A DNA stretch of 64,000 nucleotides from Cupriavidus taiwanensis (GCF_900250115.1 NZ_LT984803.1:3499583-3563582), one strand, 5' to 3'; positions 8,600 to 17,841 are shown, counted from the first letter of the stretch. The notes: generated from the sequence alone by a model not told the origin. A program made the numbers and translations.

Positions 8600-9528
8600 C
8601 GCTGCGGGCTGGCCAGCCGGCGCTGCAGCCAGCCGGTCAGCGCGGCGAACACTTCGCCGCGCAACGGCTGCGCTTCATTGAAGATCTCGTGGTAGCCGTG
8701 GTCGAACCAGACCTGTTCGCACAGGTCGGGCGGCGCATGGTTGAAGAAGGCGCGGCTGCCGGACGGGTCCACCACGCGGTCGGCGCCGCCGACCAGCATC
8801 AGCGTGGGCGCCTCCAGCAGCGCCGCGTCGGCCTGCGCCTGCGCCATGCCGTGGATAAAGCCTTCGAGCACGCCTGCGGTGATGGTGGTCTGCACCAGCG
8901 GATCGGCGCGGTAGGCGGCGACCACCGCCGGGTCGTGCGACAGATACCGCGCATCGATCGGATTGGGCACGCGCAGCCGCGGCGCCAGCGTCAGCAGCAC
9001 GCGGTGCAGCGCCAGCGCCGGCCGGGACAGCCGCAGCGCCAGCGCCGGCGACGACAGCACCAGCGCACGCACCGGCCGCACCCGCGCGGTGGCAAAGCGC
9101 GCCGCGATCAGCCCGCCCATGCTGTGGCCGAGCAGGATCGGCAATTCGTGCCAGCCGGGCACCACGGCATCGTAGATCTCGGCGAGGTCGTTCAGGTAGG
9201 CATCCGGGTGCTCCGCCACCATGCGCGCGCCGCCGCTGGCGCCGTGGCCGCGCAAATCGAAGGCACGCACCCGCAGTCCCAGCCCGCACAGCAGATCGGC
9301 GACATGCTGGTAGCGCCCGGCGTGTTCGGCAAGCCCGTGCACCAGCAGCACCGAGCCGAGCGGTTCGGCAAAACGTGCCGGATCGGGTTGCCAGGTACGC
9401 AGCAATAGTTCGGTGCCGTCGCGCATGCGCTGGCGGCTCTGCACCGGCGCATGGGTCCCCGCCGGGCTGGCGGCGGCGGGGCTGGCAACGTCGGCCATGG
9501 CCGGATCATCCGTCATCGGCTGTTCCAT
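8596..9528 (-). CDS. Alpha/beta hydrolase, monoacylglycerol-lipase-like
   Basis: Serine hydrolase of 310 residues in the serine aminopeptidase S33 / monoglyceride lipase group. The oxyanion region is VLLVHGLAEHAGRY, the nucleophile elbow is GHSMGG, the acid is in LVGGADRVVDPSGS and the catalytic His is in DHGYHEIFNE, so the triad is complete. No signal peptide is visible, and a cytoplasmic esterase or lysophospholipase is likely. The start at 9528 (MEQPMTDD) has AGGAG ten bases upstream; the longer frame adds an Arg-rich stretch unlike the family. The physiological substrate is unknown. It is convergent with hpdR. Confidence 0.85.
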   Translation of the reverse strand: MEQPMTDDPAMADVASPAAASPAGTHAPVQSRQRMRDGTELLLRTWQPDPARFAEPLGSVLLVHGLAEHAGRYQHVADLLCGLGLRVRAFDLRGHGASGGARMVAEHPDAYLNDLAEIYDAVVPGWHELPILLGHSMGGLIAARFATARVRPVRALVLSSPALALRLSRPALALHRVLLTLAPRLRVPNPIDARYLSHDPAVVAAYRADPLVQTTITAGVLEGFIHGMAQAQADAALLEAPTLMLVGGADRVVDPSGSRAFFNHAPPDLCEQVWFDHGYHEIFNEAQPLRGEVFAALTGWLQRRLASPQR

Positions 9529-9653
9529 TTGCACAGGTCTCCTGCCGGCGCGCGCGGGCCAGGCGCGGCGCCAGCCATCGTTGTTGTGATGGAGTCCGCC
9601 GCGCCGGCGTGCGCCGGCCCTCCATGGCTGCAACCGTGGCGTCCAGCGCCGCT

Positions 9654-10073
9654 TCAGCCGTGGCAGGCCGGCCGGTCGGGCGCGTCCGGCTGCGCCATGT
9701 CGGCCAGGATCGGGCAGTCCGGCCGGTCGTCGCCACTGCAGTGCTGCGCCAGTTCGCGCAGCGTGTCGCGCATCGCCGCCAGTTCGGCGATGCGCTGCTC
9801 CAGGTCGGCCACGTGCCGCAGCGTCAGCGCCTTGACGTCGGCGCTGGCGCGGTCGCGGTCATGCCACAGCGACAGCAGGTTGCGGATCTCGTCTAGCGAA
9901 AATCCCAGATTACGGGCACGCCGCACGAAGCGCAAGGTATGCACCGCGCGTTCGTCATAGCGACGGTAGCCGCCTTCGGTGCGCGGCGGCGTTGCCACCA
10001 GCCCGATCGATTCATAGTGGCGGATCATCTTGGCCGATACGCCCGAGGCCTGTGCCGCTTCGCCGATATTCAT
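9654..10073 (-). CDS. cueR: MerR-family copper-responsive regulator CueR
   Basis: A 139-residue MerR-family activator sensing Cu(I). It has an N-terminal winged HTH ([25 protein letters not shown]), a dimerisation helix, and a C-terminal metal loop HCSGDDRPDCPI whose two cysteines match the Cu(I) ligands C112 and C120 of E. coli CueR. The copA stop (TGA, 10075-10073) shares its A with this ATG, so translation is probably coupled to copA. CueR should act on the boxes at 12639-12661 and 12717-12733 to switch on copA and copZ under copper load, and because it lies in the copA operon it is probably induced along with them. Confidence 0.93.
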   Translation of the reverse strand: MNIGEAAQASGVSAKMIRHYESIGLVATPPRTEGGYRRYDERAVHTLRFVRRARNLGFSLDEIRNLLSLWHDRDRASADVKALTLRHVADLEQRIAELAAMRDTLRELAQHCSGDDRPDCPILADMAQPDAPDRPACHG

Positions 10074-12613
10074 CACTCGCCACCCCGGGCCGCGGTGGCG
10101 GCGCCAGGCGCGCTGCCGGCCTGGGCACGCCAGCGGCGCAGCAGCAGCGCATTGCCGACCACGCTGACGCTGGAGAACGCCATCGCCGCGCCCGCCACCA
10201 CCGGATTGAGCATGCCGGCCGCGGCCAGCGGAATCCCCACCACGTTATAGATAAAGGCCCAGAACAGGTTCTGGCGGATCTTGCGCACGGTGCGGTGCGA
10301 GACCGCCAGCGCATCGGCCACCAGCGCCGGGTCGCCGCGCATCAGCGTGATGCCGGCCGCATGCATGGCGACGTCGGTGCCGGTCGACATGGCAATGCCC
10401 ACGTCGGCCGCGGCCAGCGCCGGCGCATCGTTGATGCCGTCGCCCACCATCGCCACCACCGCGCCGCCGCGACCCAGCGCCTGCACGCGCGCGGCCTTGT
10501 CTTCGGGCAGGACTTCGGCCTGCACGTCATCCAGCCCCAGCGCCTGCGCCACGCGCGCCGCGGCGCCGGCGTTGTCGCCGGTCAGCATCACCGTGCGCAC
10601 GCCGGCGGCGCGCAGCCTGGCGATCGCCGCCGGCGCGCCCGGCTTGATGGCATCGCCAAACGCGACCAGCCCGGTCACGCGCGGCGGCGTGGTCTGCACC
10701 AGCCACGACACGGTGCGCCCCTCCGACTGCAGCTGGTGTGCCACCGCGGCCAGCGCGCCGGCCGGTGCGCCCAGCGACTCGCGCAAGCGCTCGCTGCCCA
10801 GTTGCAGCGCCTGGCCGTCGACCACCCCGGCAATGCCGCGGCCCGGCAGGGCCTGCACGCCGCTGGCCTGCGGCACGGCGATGCCGCGCGCCTGCGCCGC
10901 GGCCAGCACCGCCCGCGCCAGCGGATGCTCGCTGCCAGCCTGCAGCGCGGCCAGCTGCGCCAGCAAGGCGCTGCCCTCGGCGTCGGCCTGATCGGCCGCA
11001 TGCAGCGCTACCACTTCGGGCCTTCCGACCGTCAGCGTGCCGGTCTTGTCGAAGGCCACCACCCCGACCCGATGCGCCACTTCCAGTGCCTCGGCGTCCT
11101 TGATCAGGATGCCGGCGCGCGCGCCGGCGCCGGTGCCGGCCATGATCGCGGTGGGCGTAGCCAGCCCCAGCGCGCACGGGCAGGCGATCACCAGCACCGC
11201 CACCGCATTGAGCAGCGCCGCTTCCCAGTCGCCGGCAAATAGACCCCAGCCCAGCACCGTCAGCAGCGCAATGACCAGCACCACCGGCACGAACACCGCG
11301 CTGACCCGGTCGACCAGGCGCTGGATCGGCGCCTTGGCCGCCTGTGCGTGCTCGACCATGCGAATGATGCGCGCGAGCACGGTCTCGGCGCCGACCGCCA
11401 CGGTGCGTGCCACAAGCAGGCCTTCGAAATTGATGGCGCCGCCGGTGATGCGGTCGCCAGGCTGCTTGGGCACCGGCAGGCTTTCGCCGGTCAGCATCGA
11501 TTCATCGGCATGGCTGGTGCCTTCGACCACCTCGGCATCCACCGGGATGCGCTCGCCGGGGCGCACCACGATCTCGTCGCCGACGCTCACGGCCGCCAGC
11601 GGCACGCTCTGCTCGACGCCGCCGCGCCGCACGCGCGCGGTCTCGGGGCGCAACGCCGCCAGCGCGCGGATGGCATCGGCGGTCTGGCGCTTGGCGCGCG
11701 TCTCCAGCCACTTGCCCAGGCGCACCAGCGTGATCACCACCGCCGCGCTCTCGAAATACAGGTGCGGCATGGCGTCGGCCGGGGTGCGCCACATCAGCCA
11801 CAGCGAAAGCCCGTAGGCGGCGGTGGTGCCGAGCGCCACCAGCAGGTCCATATTGCCCGCGCCGGCGCGCACTGCCTTCCAGCCGGCCTTGTAGAAGCGC
11901 CAGCCGAACACGAACTGCACCGGCGTGGCCAGCAGCCACTGCAGCCACGCCGGCAGCATCCAGTGCACGCCGAACCATTCCAGCACCATCGGCGCCACCA
12001 GCGGCAATGACAGCGCCGCCGACATCGCCACCGGCCACGGGCCGTCCCAGAAGGCCCGGCGCGTGGCCTGCCCCGGCTGGCCGGGGTGGGCCACGGCGCC
12101 GGCCGCGCCTGCTGCGTCCGCCGCCGGCGTCGCGCCATAGCCGGCGCGCGCGACCGCGCCCGCCAGCGCCGCCGCGTCGGTGGCGCCGCGCAGCAGCGTC
12201 ACGCGGGCGCGTTCGGTGGCCAGGTTGACGGTGGCCTCGACCACGCCCGGCACGGCGCGCAGCGCCTTTTCGACCCGGGCCACGCACGAGGCGCAGGTCA
12301 TGTCGGCGATATTCAGTTCGAGGATGTCGTGGGGCACGCTGTAGCCGGCGTCGGCCACGGCGCGCGCGGCGGCGGGCAGCACCGCGGCGGAGGCCGCGCG
12401 CAGCGTCGCGGCCTCGGTGGCCAGGTTGACGGCCACCTCGCGCACGCCCGGCACCTTGGCCAGGGCTTTTTCGACGCGTCCCACGCAGGAGGCGCAGGTC
12501 ATGCCTTCGACCGGCAGCCGCCACTCGGGGATGGCGTCGGCGAGCCGGTCAAGGTCCGGGCGGACCGGTTGGGAAGCGAGCACAGCGCTTGAATCTGGCA
12601 TGTTCTGAGTCAT
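10073..12613 (-). CDS. copA: Cu(I)-exporting P1B-type ATPase CopA
   Basis: Inner-membrane pump that exports Cu(I) from the cytoplasm using ATP, 846 residues. Two N-terminal heavy-metal domains each carry MTCASC. Then come the transmembrane helices, the actuator loop TGES, the membrane metal site CPC ([13 protein letters not shown]), the phosphorylation site DKTGTLT, SEHPLA, and the ATP-hinge motif [11 protein letters not shown]. The ATG at 12613 is chosen because the upstream CueR-type promoter puts the transcription start near 12626; any start further upstream would lie in the promoter. An ATG at 12598 is also possible. The gene overlaps cueR by one base and is divergent from copZ. Confidence 0.94.
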   Translation of the reverse strand: MTQNMPDSSAVLASQPVRPDLDRLADAIPEWRLPVEGMTCASCVGRVEKALAKVPGVREVAVNLATEAATLRAASAAVLPAAARAVADAGYSVPHDILELNIADMTCASCVARVEKALRAVPGVVEATVNLATERARVTLLRGATDAAALAGAVARAGYGATPAADAAGAAGAVAHPGQPGQATRRAFWDGPWPVAMSAALSLPLVAPMVLEWFGVHWMLPAWLQWLLATPVQFVFGWRFYKAGWKAVRAGAGNMDLLVALGTTAAYGLSLWLMWRTPADAMPHLYFESAAVVITLVRLGKWLETRAKRQTADAIRALAALRPETARVRRGGVEQSVPLAAVSVGDEIVVRPGERIPVDAEVVEGTSHADESMLTGESLPVPKQPGDRITGGAINFEGLLVARTVAVGAETVLARIIRMVEHAQAAKAPIQRLVDRVSAVFVPVVLVIALLTVLGWGLFAGDWEAALLNAVAVLVIACPCALGLATPTAIMAGTGAGARAGILIKDAEALEVAHRVGVVAFDKTGTLTVGRPEVVALHAADQADAEGSALLAQLAALQAGSEHPLARAVLAAAQARGIAVPQASGVQALPGRGIAGVVDGQALQLGSERLRESLGAPAGALAAVAHQLQSEGRTVSWLVQTTPPRVTGLVAFGDAIKPGAPAAIARLRAAGVRTVMLTGDNAGAAARVAQALGLDDVQAEVLPEDKAARVQALGRGGAVVAMVGDGINDAPALAAADVGIAMSTGTDVAMHAAGITLMRGDPALVADALAVSHRTVRKIRQNLFWAFIYNVVGIPLAAAGMLNPVVAGAAMAFSSVSVVGNALLLRRWRAQAGSAPGAATAARGGE

Positions 12614-12632
12614 CCACAGGGTCGATGTCAGC

Positions 12633-12663
12633 ATCATGGACCTTACCATCATTGGAAGGTCAA
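12633..12663 (-). promoter_or_regulatory. CueR-type promoter of copA
   Basis: On the minus strand there is a -35 TTGACC (12663-12658) and a -10 CATGAT (12638-12633), separated by exactly 19 bp, the overlong spacing typical of MerR-family promoters. The spacer carries the dyad GACCTT / AAGGTC (12639-12644 and 12656-12661), like the ACCTTCC...GGAAGGT box of E. coli copA. Copper-bound CueR is expected to untwist this spacer and activate copA-cueR. Confidence 0.85.
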
Positions 12664-12716
12664 GGCCTGTTGCAGATGACGCCTGTGCCATGTCCCCAGC
12701 TGAACTTCCCCTTGCG

Positions 12717-12733
12717 CTTCCCATCGTGGCAAG
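12717..12733. promoter_or_regulatory. Second CueR-type dyad, upstream of copZ
   Basis: The dyad CTTCCCA-TCG-TGGCAAG is symmetrical apart from one position and has the CTT.CCA...TGG.AAG layout of copper MerR boxes. It lies 61 bp upstream of the copZ ATG. TTGCGC at 12712-12717 could be the -35; the -10 is weak (CACTAT at 12739-12744, 21-bp spacing). It suggests that copZ has its own copper-induced promoter, separate from that of copA. Confidence 0.6.
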
Positions 12734-12794
12734 GTTCACACTATGTCTGTCGCGGCCTATGCCGCGTTTCCATCCCGTTCAGGAGCGTCCCAAC

Positions 12795-12995
12795 ATGATC
12801 CAGTTCCAGGTAGAAGGCATGACGTGCAACCACTGCGTGGGCGCCATCACGCGTGCCGTGCTCGCCGTCGACCCCGCCGCGCGCGTCAGCGCGGACGTGC
12901 CGGCCCAGGCCGTGCGTGTCGACAGCGGCGCCGACACGCAGGCGCTGCGCGAGGCCATCGAGGAAGCCGGCTATCCGGTCAGGTCGGTGGCCTGA
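12795..12995 (+). CDS. copZ: CopZ-like copper chaperone (single HMA domain)
   Basis: A 66-residue cytoplasmic metallochaperone with one heavy-metal-associated domain. The Cu(I) site is MTCNHC at residues 9-14, followed by a ferredoxin-like beta-alpha-beta pattern ending EEAGYPVRSVA. It would carry Cu(I) to CopA or buffer it. The start at 12795 follows AGGAG at 12781-12785. It is divergent from copA and ends just before a strong bidirectional terminator. MerP-like mercury binding is less likely given CueR and CopA alongside. Confidence 0.92.
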   Translation: MIQFQVEGMTCNHCVGAITRAVLAVDPAARVSADVPAQAVRVDSGADTQALREAIEEAGYPVRSVA

Positions 12996-13010
12996 ACCTC
13001 GCCATGCAGC

Positions 13011-13037
13011 AAAAAGGGCGCCCCCGGGCGCCCTTTT
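13011..13037. terminator. Bidirectional intrinsic terminator between copZ and ompW
   Basis: AAAAA, then the GC stem GGGCGCC / GGCGCCC, then TTTT. The structure is symmetrical and can end both the copZ transcript (+) and the convergent ompW transcript (-). Confidence 0.88.
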
Positions 13038-13061
13038 CAGTTCAGCTGGCGTGTGCCGCGC

Positions 13062-13784
13062 TCAGAAGCGGTAGCCCACGTTCAGGAACGTCACCACGGG
13101 ATCGATCTTGATCTTGGTGTGCGACTGGATCGTCACCGGACCCGCCTGGGTGGTGAACGATGCCCGCGTCGACAGCGGCACGTAAGACACCGACAGCCCG
13201 ACGAACCAGTTGTCGTTGATGGCGTAGTTGGCGCCGATATTGAACACCGGATTCCACGACGGCTTGGCGCTCGCGGTCATGCGCGCGCCCGGCGCGAACT
13301 CGTGATTGACGAAGTTCTGGTTGGTGATGGTCTCCTCCGTGAACCAGGTGTAGTTCACGCCGAGGCCGACATAGGGACGGAACCTGGTCTTGGCATCGAA
13401 GAAGTGGTACTTGACCACCAGCGCCGGGCTCCACTGCTTGACCGAGCCGAGCTTGCCGTACTGGGCGTAGTTGCCGGTGCCCTTGACATCATGCTTGGGC
13501 GGAATGCCTGCGACGATCTCGCCCGAGATGTTGTCGGTAAAGAAATGGGTGAAGGCCAGGCCGAGCGTGTCGGCGGACTCGATCTCCGCGCCGGTGTTCG
13601 GCCGGGTCATGCCGACCGGGCGGCCGCCAATGCTGTCGACGGTCAGCGGATCGGCGGAGCTGTTCGGCATCACGCGGAACCAGCCCATGCTGACGATATT
13701 GCTGCCCGCGGACTGCGCGTGTGCGGCTCCGGTCAGCGCCATTACGGCGCCCGCGGCCAGCATCTTCTTATAGGTCGATTTCAT
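13062..13784 (-). CDS. ompW: OmpW-family outer-membrane protein
   Basis: Small eight-stranded outer-membrane beta-barrel of 240 residues. A Sec signal peptide (MKSTYKKMLAAGAVMALTGAAHA) is followed by a barrel with the OmpW features KHDVKGTG, LGSVKQWSPALVVKYHF, RPYVGLGVNYTWF and NVGYRF. The final Phe is the usual sorting signal for the BAM machinery. The start at 13784 has AGAGGATT just upstream. OmpW proteins pass small hydrophobic molecules and are often controlled by oxygen or stress; no clear operator is seen here. Convergent with copZ across a shared terminator. Confidence 0.93.
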   Translation of the reverse strand: MKSTYKKMLAAGAVMALTGAAHAQSAGSNIVSMGWFRVMPNSSADPLTVDSIGGRPVGMTRPNTGAEIESADTLGLAFTHFFTDNISGEIVAGIPPKHDVKGTGNYAQYGKLGSVKQWSPALVVKYHFFDAKTRFRPYVGLGVNYTWFTEETITNQNFVNHEFAPGARMTASAKPSWNPVFNIGANYAINDNWFVGLSVSYVPLSTRASFTTQAGPVTIQSHTKIKIDPVVTFLNVGYRF

Positions 13785-13900
13785 AATCCTCTTACTCCTC
13801 TTACGGTAACTGCCGCGTGCATTATCCGGCCAGCCCGCGCGCGGCTGTTTCATCGATGACACAGATTCGTAGAGGAGGCCCCCTAAAGGGAGGGTTAACC

Positions 13901-14005
13901 ATGAAGAAAAGCGGCGGCAGCGGCCTATCAGGCCGCCGGACGCTGCATCCACGCAACGATTTATGCCGCGCGTTGGAAGAAACCCTCACACGGAAGCGGT
14001 TTTAG
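13901..14005 (+). CDS. Possible small basic ORF (34 residues), uncertain
   Basis: ATG at 13901 is preceded by GGGAGGGTTAACC, a good ribosome site, and gives MKKSGGSGLSGRRTLHPRND and a Lys/Arg-rich end. It sits alone in the 284-bp gap upstream of ompW and antisense to the ompW leader. Its DNA also forms the hairpin GGCCTATCAGGCC, so the apparent reading frame may just be structured leader DNA. I recognise no homologue. Confidence 0.2.
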   Translation: MKKSGGSGLSGRRTLHPRNDLCRALEETLTRKRF

Positions 14006-14068
14006 ACGCCCCGCCCGCAACAGCCGGCGCGCGCCTGCCCCGTCCCCGGGGTGCGAGGTAGCGGGCCG

Positions 14069-16063
14069 TCAGGGTGTGACGATGGCGAAGTTCGGCTCGG
14101 CCTTGTCCATCAGCGCCACCCACGCCGCCCGCGCCTGCGGGTCGCCCTCGACACGCGCGCGGCCCGCCTGGATTTCGGCCTGCAGCGTGGTCTGGCCGGC
14201 CAGGACGCCCATCAGCACGGCGCGCGGCATGGCCAGCGTGGCCTGCGCTGAGGCATGCTGCGCGTCGGCCTTGTAGCGGAACACGCCGTTTTCCACGGTT
14301 AGCGCGTAACGCTTGCCGGTGTCCGGCTGTACCCAGTTCAGCGCCAGCGTCTTGCCGGCGGCACGGTCGCCGTTCAGGCTGATCGCCAGGTAGTCCAGGA
14401 ACATGGTGTCGGTCATCGCGCGCAGCACGTCGGGGCTGCCGGCGCGGCGGCCGGTCTTGGGCGGGCCGCCGCGCAGTTCGGCGGCGCCGCTCAGGTAGGC
14501 GTTGCGCCAGGTCGACGATTCCGCCTGGTAGCCAAGCTGCTCCAGCGCATCGGCCTCGAGCTGGCGCGCTGCCTGGTTGGACGGGTCGGCAAAGACCACA
14601 TGCTTGACCACCTCGGCCACCCAGCGGTACTCGCCGCGCGCATAGGCGGCGCGGGCCTGCTCCAGCACGCGCGCCGCGCCCCCCATGAATTCGACATAGC
14701 GCTTGCCCGCCTCTTCCGGCGGCAGCGGGTCCAGGTTGGCCGGGTTGGCGTCATACCAGCCCAGGTAGCGCTGGTACACCGCCTTGGCGTTGTGGCTGAC
14801 GGTGCCGTAATAGTCGCGCAGGTGCCACTCGCTCGCCAGCGACGGCGGCAGCTTGACCCGCTCGGCGATCTCGGCCGGCACATAGCCCAGGTTGGCCAGC
14901 CGCAGCGACTGGTCGTGGATGTACTTGTAGCCGTCGCGCTGCTTGCCCAGGTAGGTGACGATCTCCTCGCGGCCCCAGGTGGGCCAGTGGTGCTGGGCGA
15001 ACAGCACCTCGGTGCGGGCGCCGAAGCGGTCGATGGTCTCGTCCAGCGCGCGCCACCACTGGTTGGCGTCGCGCACCTGTGCGCCGCGGATGGTGTAGAG
15101 GTTGTGCAGGTTGTGGGTGGCATCCTCGGCCGCGCACAGCGCCTGCCACTGCGGGAAGTACATCAGCATCTCGGCCGGGGCCTCGGTGCCCGGCGCCATC
15201 AGGAACTCGATCTGGACGCCGTCGATGGTGCGGGTTTCGCCGGTCTTGTGGATCAGGTCGGTCGGCGGGATCAGCGTCAGCGTGCCGTGCGCGACACCCT
15301 TGCCCAGCCCCGCGTCCACCTGGCCGGTGGCCGAGCGCGGCAGGTTGAAGCCATACATGTACTGGGCGCGGCGGCTCATGGCGGTGCCGGCGAAGACGTT
15401 CTCGCTGACGGCTTCCTCCATGAAACCTTCCGGCGCCAGCACCTTGACCCGGCCGGCCCTGACGTCGTCCTCGCTGATGACGCCCTTGACGCCGCCGAAG
15501 TGGTCGCCATGGCTGTGGGTGTAGATCACCGCCACCACCGGCTTCTTTGGCCGGTGCCTGAAATAGAGCTCGAGGCCGGCGCGCGCGGTTTCCATCGCGG
15601 TCAGCGGGTCGATCACGATCAGCCCGGACTCGCCCTCGATAATGGTCATGTTGGCGATATCGAAGCCGCGCACCTGGTAGATGCGGTCCGTCACCTGGAA
15701 CAGGCCATGGTGCAGGTTGAGCCGGGCCTGGCGCCACAGGCTCGGATTGACGGTGGCCGGCGCCACCTCCGGCCTGAGGAAATCGTACGGCGCCAGCGCC
15801 CACACCACGTTGCCTTTGGCGTCGCGGATCTCGGTGTTGTCGAGCGTGCCGATAAAGCCGCGGCGCGCCGCGTCGAAGTCGCGCCGGTCCTGGAACGGCA
15901 GCTGCTGCAGCACCGCGGCATTGGCGCGGGCGGTGGCATCGGTGGCGGGCTTGCTGGCGCTGGCCACGGCGGTGGCGGCGGCGGCGCTCCCGGCAAGGCC
16001 GAAGGTGGCGGCGGCCAGCGCGGCGGCGGTGGCGGCGGCGGCAAAGGCTGTCGGATACGGCAT
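14069..16063 (-). CDS. Secreted MBL-fold alkylsulfatase (SdsA/BDS1 type)
   Basis: Zinc hydrolase that cleaves primary or secondary alkyl sulfates to alcohol and sulfate. It has 664 residues with an Ala-rich Sec signal peptide (about 1-29). The metallo-beta-lactamase metal motif is THSHGDHFGG near residue 185. CAAEDATHNLHNLYTIRGA and the FAQHHWPTWG stretch are typical of SdsA-type enzymes. An alkylsulfatase dimerisation domain precedes a C-terminal SCP2-like domain from about residue 540. AGGAGACCAGG precedes the ATG. It is divergent from a TetR regulator with a shared operator-like palindrome, so it is probably repressed until an alkyl sulfate or its alcohol product appears. Confidence 0.9.
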   Translation of the reverse strand: MPYPTAFAAAATAAALAAATFGLAGSAAAATAVASASKPATDATARANAAVLQQLPFQDRRDFDAARRGFIGTLDNTEIRDAKGNVVWALAPYDFLRPEVAPATVNPSLWRQARLNLHHGLFQVTDRIYQVRGFDIANMTIIEGESGLIVIDPLTAMETARAGLELYFRHRPKKPVVAVIYTHSHGDHFGGVKGVISEDDVRAGRVKVLAPEGFMEEAVSENVFAGTAMSRRAQYMYGFNLPRSATGQVDAGLGKGVAHGTLTLIPPTDLIHKTGETRTIDGVQIEFLMAPGTEAPAEMLMYFPQWQALCAAEDATHNLHNLYTIRGAQVRDANQWWRALDETIDRFGARTEVLFAQHHWPTWGREEIVTYLGKQRDGYKYIHDQSLRLANLGYVPAEIAERVKLPPSLASEWHLRDYYGTVSHNAKAVYQRYLGWYDANPANLDPLPPEEAGKRYVEFMGGAARVLEQARAAYARGEYRWVAEVVKHVVFADPSNQAARQLEADALEQLGYQAESSTWRNAYLSGAAELRGGPPKTGRRAGSPDVLRAMTDTMFLDYLAISLNGDRAAGKTLALNWVQPDTGKRYALTVENGVFRYKADAQHASAQATLAMPRAVLMGVLAGQTTLQAEIQAGRARVEGDPQARAAWVALMDKAEPNFAIVTP

Positions 16064-16121
16064 CCTGGTCTCCTGGATCCTGCGCCGGGCGCAGGGGTGC
16101 GGCCGGCAAACACTGACGTTT

Positions 16122-16141
16122 TGTGCTGAACATTCAGTACA
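16122..16141. promoter_or_regulatory. Putative TetR operator between alkylsulfatase and its regulator
   Basis: The 20-bp dyad TGTGCTGAACATTCAGTACA is symmetrical except for one base pair and the two central bases. It lies 59 bp upstream of the alkylsulfatase start and 102 bp upstream of the TetR start. TACAAT at 16138-16143 overlaps it and could be a -10 for the regulator. A bound dimer could repress both directions. Confidence 0.7.
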
Positions 16142-16242
16142 ATATCGGAGTTTGCTGGCAGACCTCGTCTACTGTCAAATAGAGCCCGGCCGCCGTTCCA
16201 GGCTGCCGCGACGCCGCGTCTCACCCTGTTGCCGCCCCCGCC

Positions 16243-16887
16243 ATGCCCCCGATCCGCCAGTCCGCCGAGCCTGTAACGCCCCCCTCCGCCGCCCCGGTCG
16301 CCAAGAACCGGCGCGGTCTGGAAACGCGCGAACGCGTGCTCGCGGTCACGCGCGGGCTGATCAGCGCGCACGGCTACGCCGAGGTCACGCTCGACCAGAT
16401 TTCCGCCGAGGCCGGCGTGGCCAAGAGCAGCCTGCTCTGGCATTTCGGCAGCAAGGAGATGCTGCTGGCGGAGGCCGCCACCAGCCTGTTCCGGCAGATC
16501 GGCGAGGAACTGGGCGCGGAGCCGCACCAGGGCCGGACCGCGGCACGGCGGCTCGAGAACAGCTTCGACCGGGTCGCCGGCTATCTCAGCGCCAATCCCG
16601 AGGCCAAGGGCGTGGTGCTGGCGCTGCTGTTCTCCGGCAGCGTGCCGGCCAGCGTGCGCGAGGAAATCCGCCGCAGCTGGGACAGCCATGTGCAAGACCT
16701 GGTCGCCGCGCTGTCGGCGCCCGGCCGTCCTCTGCCGGCGCCGATGGCGCGCCTGATGATCGCCACCATCCACGGCTGCTACTGCCACTGGTATGCCAGC
16801 GACCGCAGCGAACCGATTGCCGCTTTCCTCGCGCCGGCGCGCGAGCTGTTCGGCGACTGGCTGCGCGAGCGCGACCGCGAACGCTGA
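16243..16887 (+). CDS. TetR-family transcriptional regulator
   Basis: A 214-residue regulator with an N-terminal TetR HTH at about residues 25-75 (TRERVLAVTRGLISAHGYAE, then a recognition segment SLLWHFGSKEMLL) and a variable ligand-binding C-terminal domain. The first 25 residues are Pro/Ala-rich and may include an overlong start; no strong ribosome site is seen. It is divergent from the alkylsulfatase and shares an operator-like palindrome with it, so autorepression and control of the sulfatase are likely. Its stop directly abuts the stop of the convergent cyclodeaminase-like gene. Confidence 0.88.
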   Translation: MPPIRQSAEPVTPPSAAPVAKNRRGLETRERVLAVTRGLISAHGYAEVTLDQISAEAGVAKSSLLWHFGSKEMLLAEAATSLFRQIGEELGAEPHQGRTAARRLENSFDRVAGYLSANPEAKGVVLALLFSGSVPASVREEIRRSWDSHVQDLVAALSAPGRPLPAPMARLMIATIHGCYCHWYASDRSEPIAAFLAPARELFGDWLRERDRER

Positions 16888-17841
16888 TCAGGCGCGGCTG
16901 GCGAGCACGCACGCGGCCAGGTCCCACAGCGCATAGCCCACGCTCTTGAACACCAGCGGGCTGCCGGCGCGCGCGCGGATCGCGTCGGCCTGCAGGATTG
17001 CGGTCTCGAACGGCTGCACCTCGGCCCAGTCAATGCCGGCCTGCAGCAGGTCGCCGGCCTCGTCCTCGATGCCGAACAGGGTATCGGCCAGCAGGCGGCC
17101 ATGGTCGGCGGCGGCATGGCACAGCGCCGGCGGCAGTTCGCACATGTCGGGCCGGAACGCGCCGACCGCGGCAATGAAGTGATGGTCGCGCCAGAGGCCG
17201 CTGTCGAGGTCCGGCAGCACCGGGCTGCGGCTCGACGTCACCGTGACCACCATCGACACGCGCGGCAATACCGCCGCGACCGACTCGGCCACCTGCGCTT
17301 CCACCCCCAGCGTGCGCGCATGCGCGGCCAGCGCCTCGGCCTTGTCGCGCGTGCGCGAATGCAGCCACAGCCGGCGCACGCCAAGTCCGGCGACGAAGGC
17401 CTCCAGGTGCGTCAGCGCCTGCACGCCCGCGCCGACGATCAGCAGTTCGCCGTCGGGGCGCGCGGCAAAGCGCTGCGCCGCCAGCAGCGACACCGCCGCG
17501 GTGCGCCGGCCGGTCACGGTGGGACCGTCGAGCATGGCGAGGCGCGCGCCGGTATGCGCGTCGGCCACCACCACTTCACCGAGGATGCTGGGCAGGCCGC
17601 GTTGCGGGTTGCCGGGATGGACGGTGATGTTCTTGGTCATCACCAGCCGGCGGTTGCGCGCCGGCATTACCAGCAGCGTGCCCGCGCCCTGCTGCGCGTC
17701 GCCGACCGGCAGCGCGATGCGCGGCGGCGCCATGGCGGTGCCGTCGCGCAGCTCGGCCAGCATGTCGGCGATGGCTTGCGCCAGTTCGGGATACGGCAGG
17801 CGCGCCGCGGTGGCGGCGGCATCGAGGGCAACGAGGGACAT
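16888..17841 (-). CDS. Ornithine cyclodeaminase / mu-crystallin family protein
   Basis: NAD(P)-binding protein of 317 residues in the OCD/mu-crystallin family. It has KNITVHPGNPQRGLPSILGEVVV, DGPTVTGRRTAAVSLLAAQ, the Rossmann segment LLIVGAGVQALTHLEAF and FIAAVGAFRPDMCELP. Members include ornithine cyclodeaminase, alanine dehydrogenase and delta-1-pyrroline/piperideine-2-carboxylate reductases; the last is common in betaproteobacteria and fits this short form, but substrate cannot be settled here. The start at 17841 is preferred because GGAG sits seven bases upstream; an ATG at 17862 would add seven residues. Confidence 0.82.
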   Translation of the reverse strand: MSLVALDAAATAARLPYPELAQAIADMLAELRDGTAMAPPRIALPVGDAQQGAGTLLVMPARNRRLVMTKNITVHPGNPQRGLPSILGEVVVADAHTGARLAMLDGPTVTGRRTAAVSLLAAQRFAARPDGELLIVGAGVQALTHLEAFVAGLGVRRLWLHSRTRDKAEALAAHARTLGVEAQVAESVAAVLPRVSMVVTVTSSRSPVLPDLDSGLWRDHHFIAAVGAFRPDMCELPPALCHAAADHGRLLADTLFGIEDEAGDLLQAGIDWAEVQPFETAILQADAIRARAGSPLVFKSVGYALWDLAACVLASRA

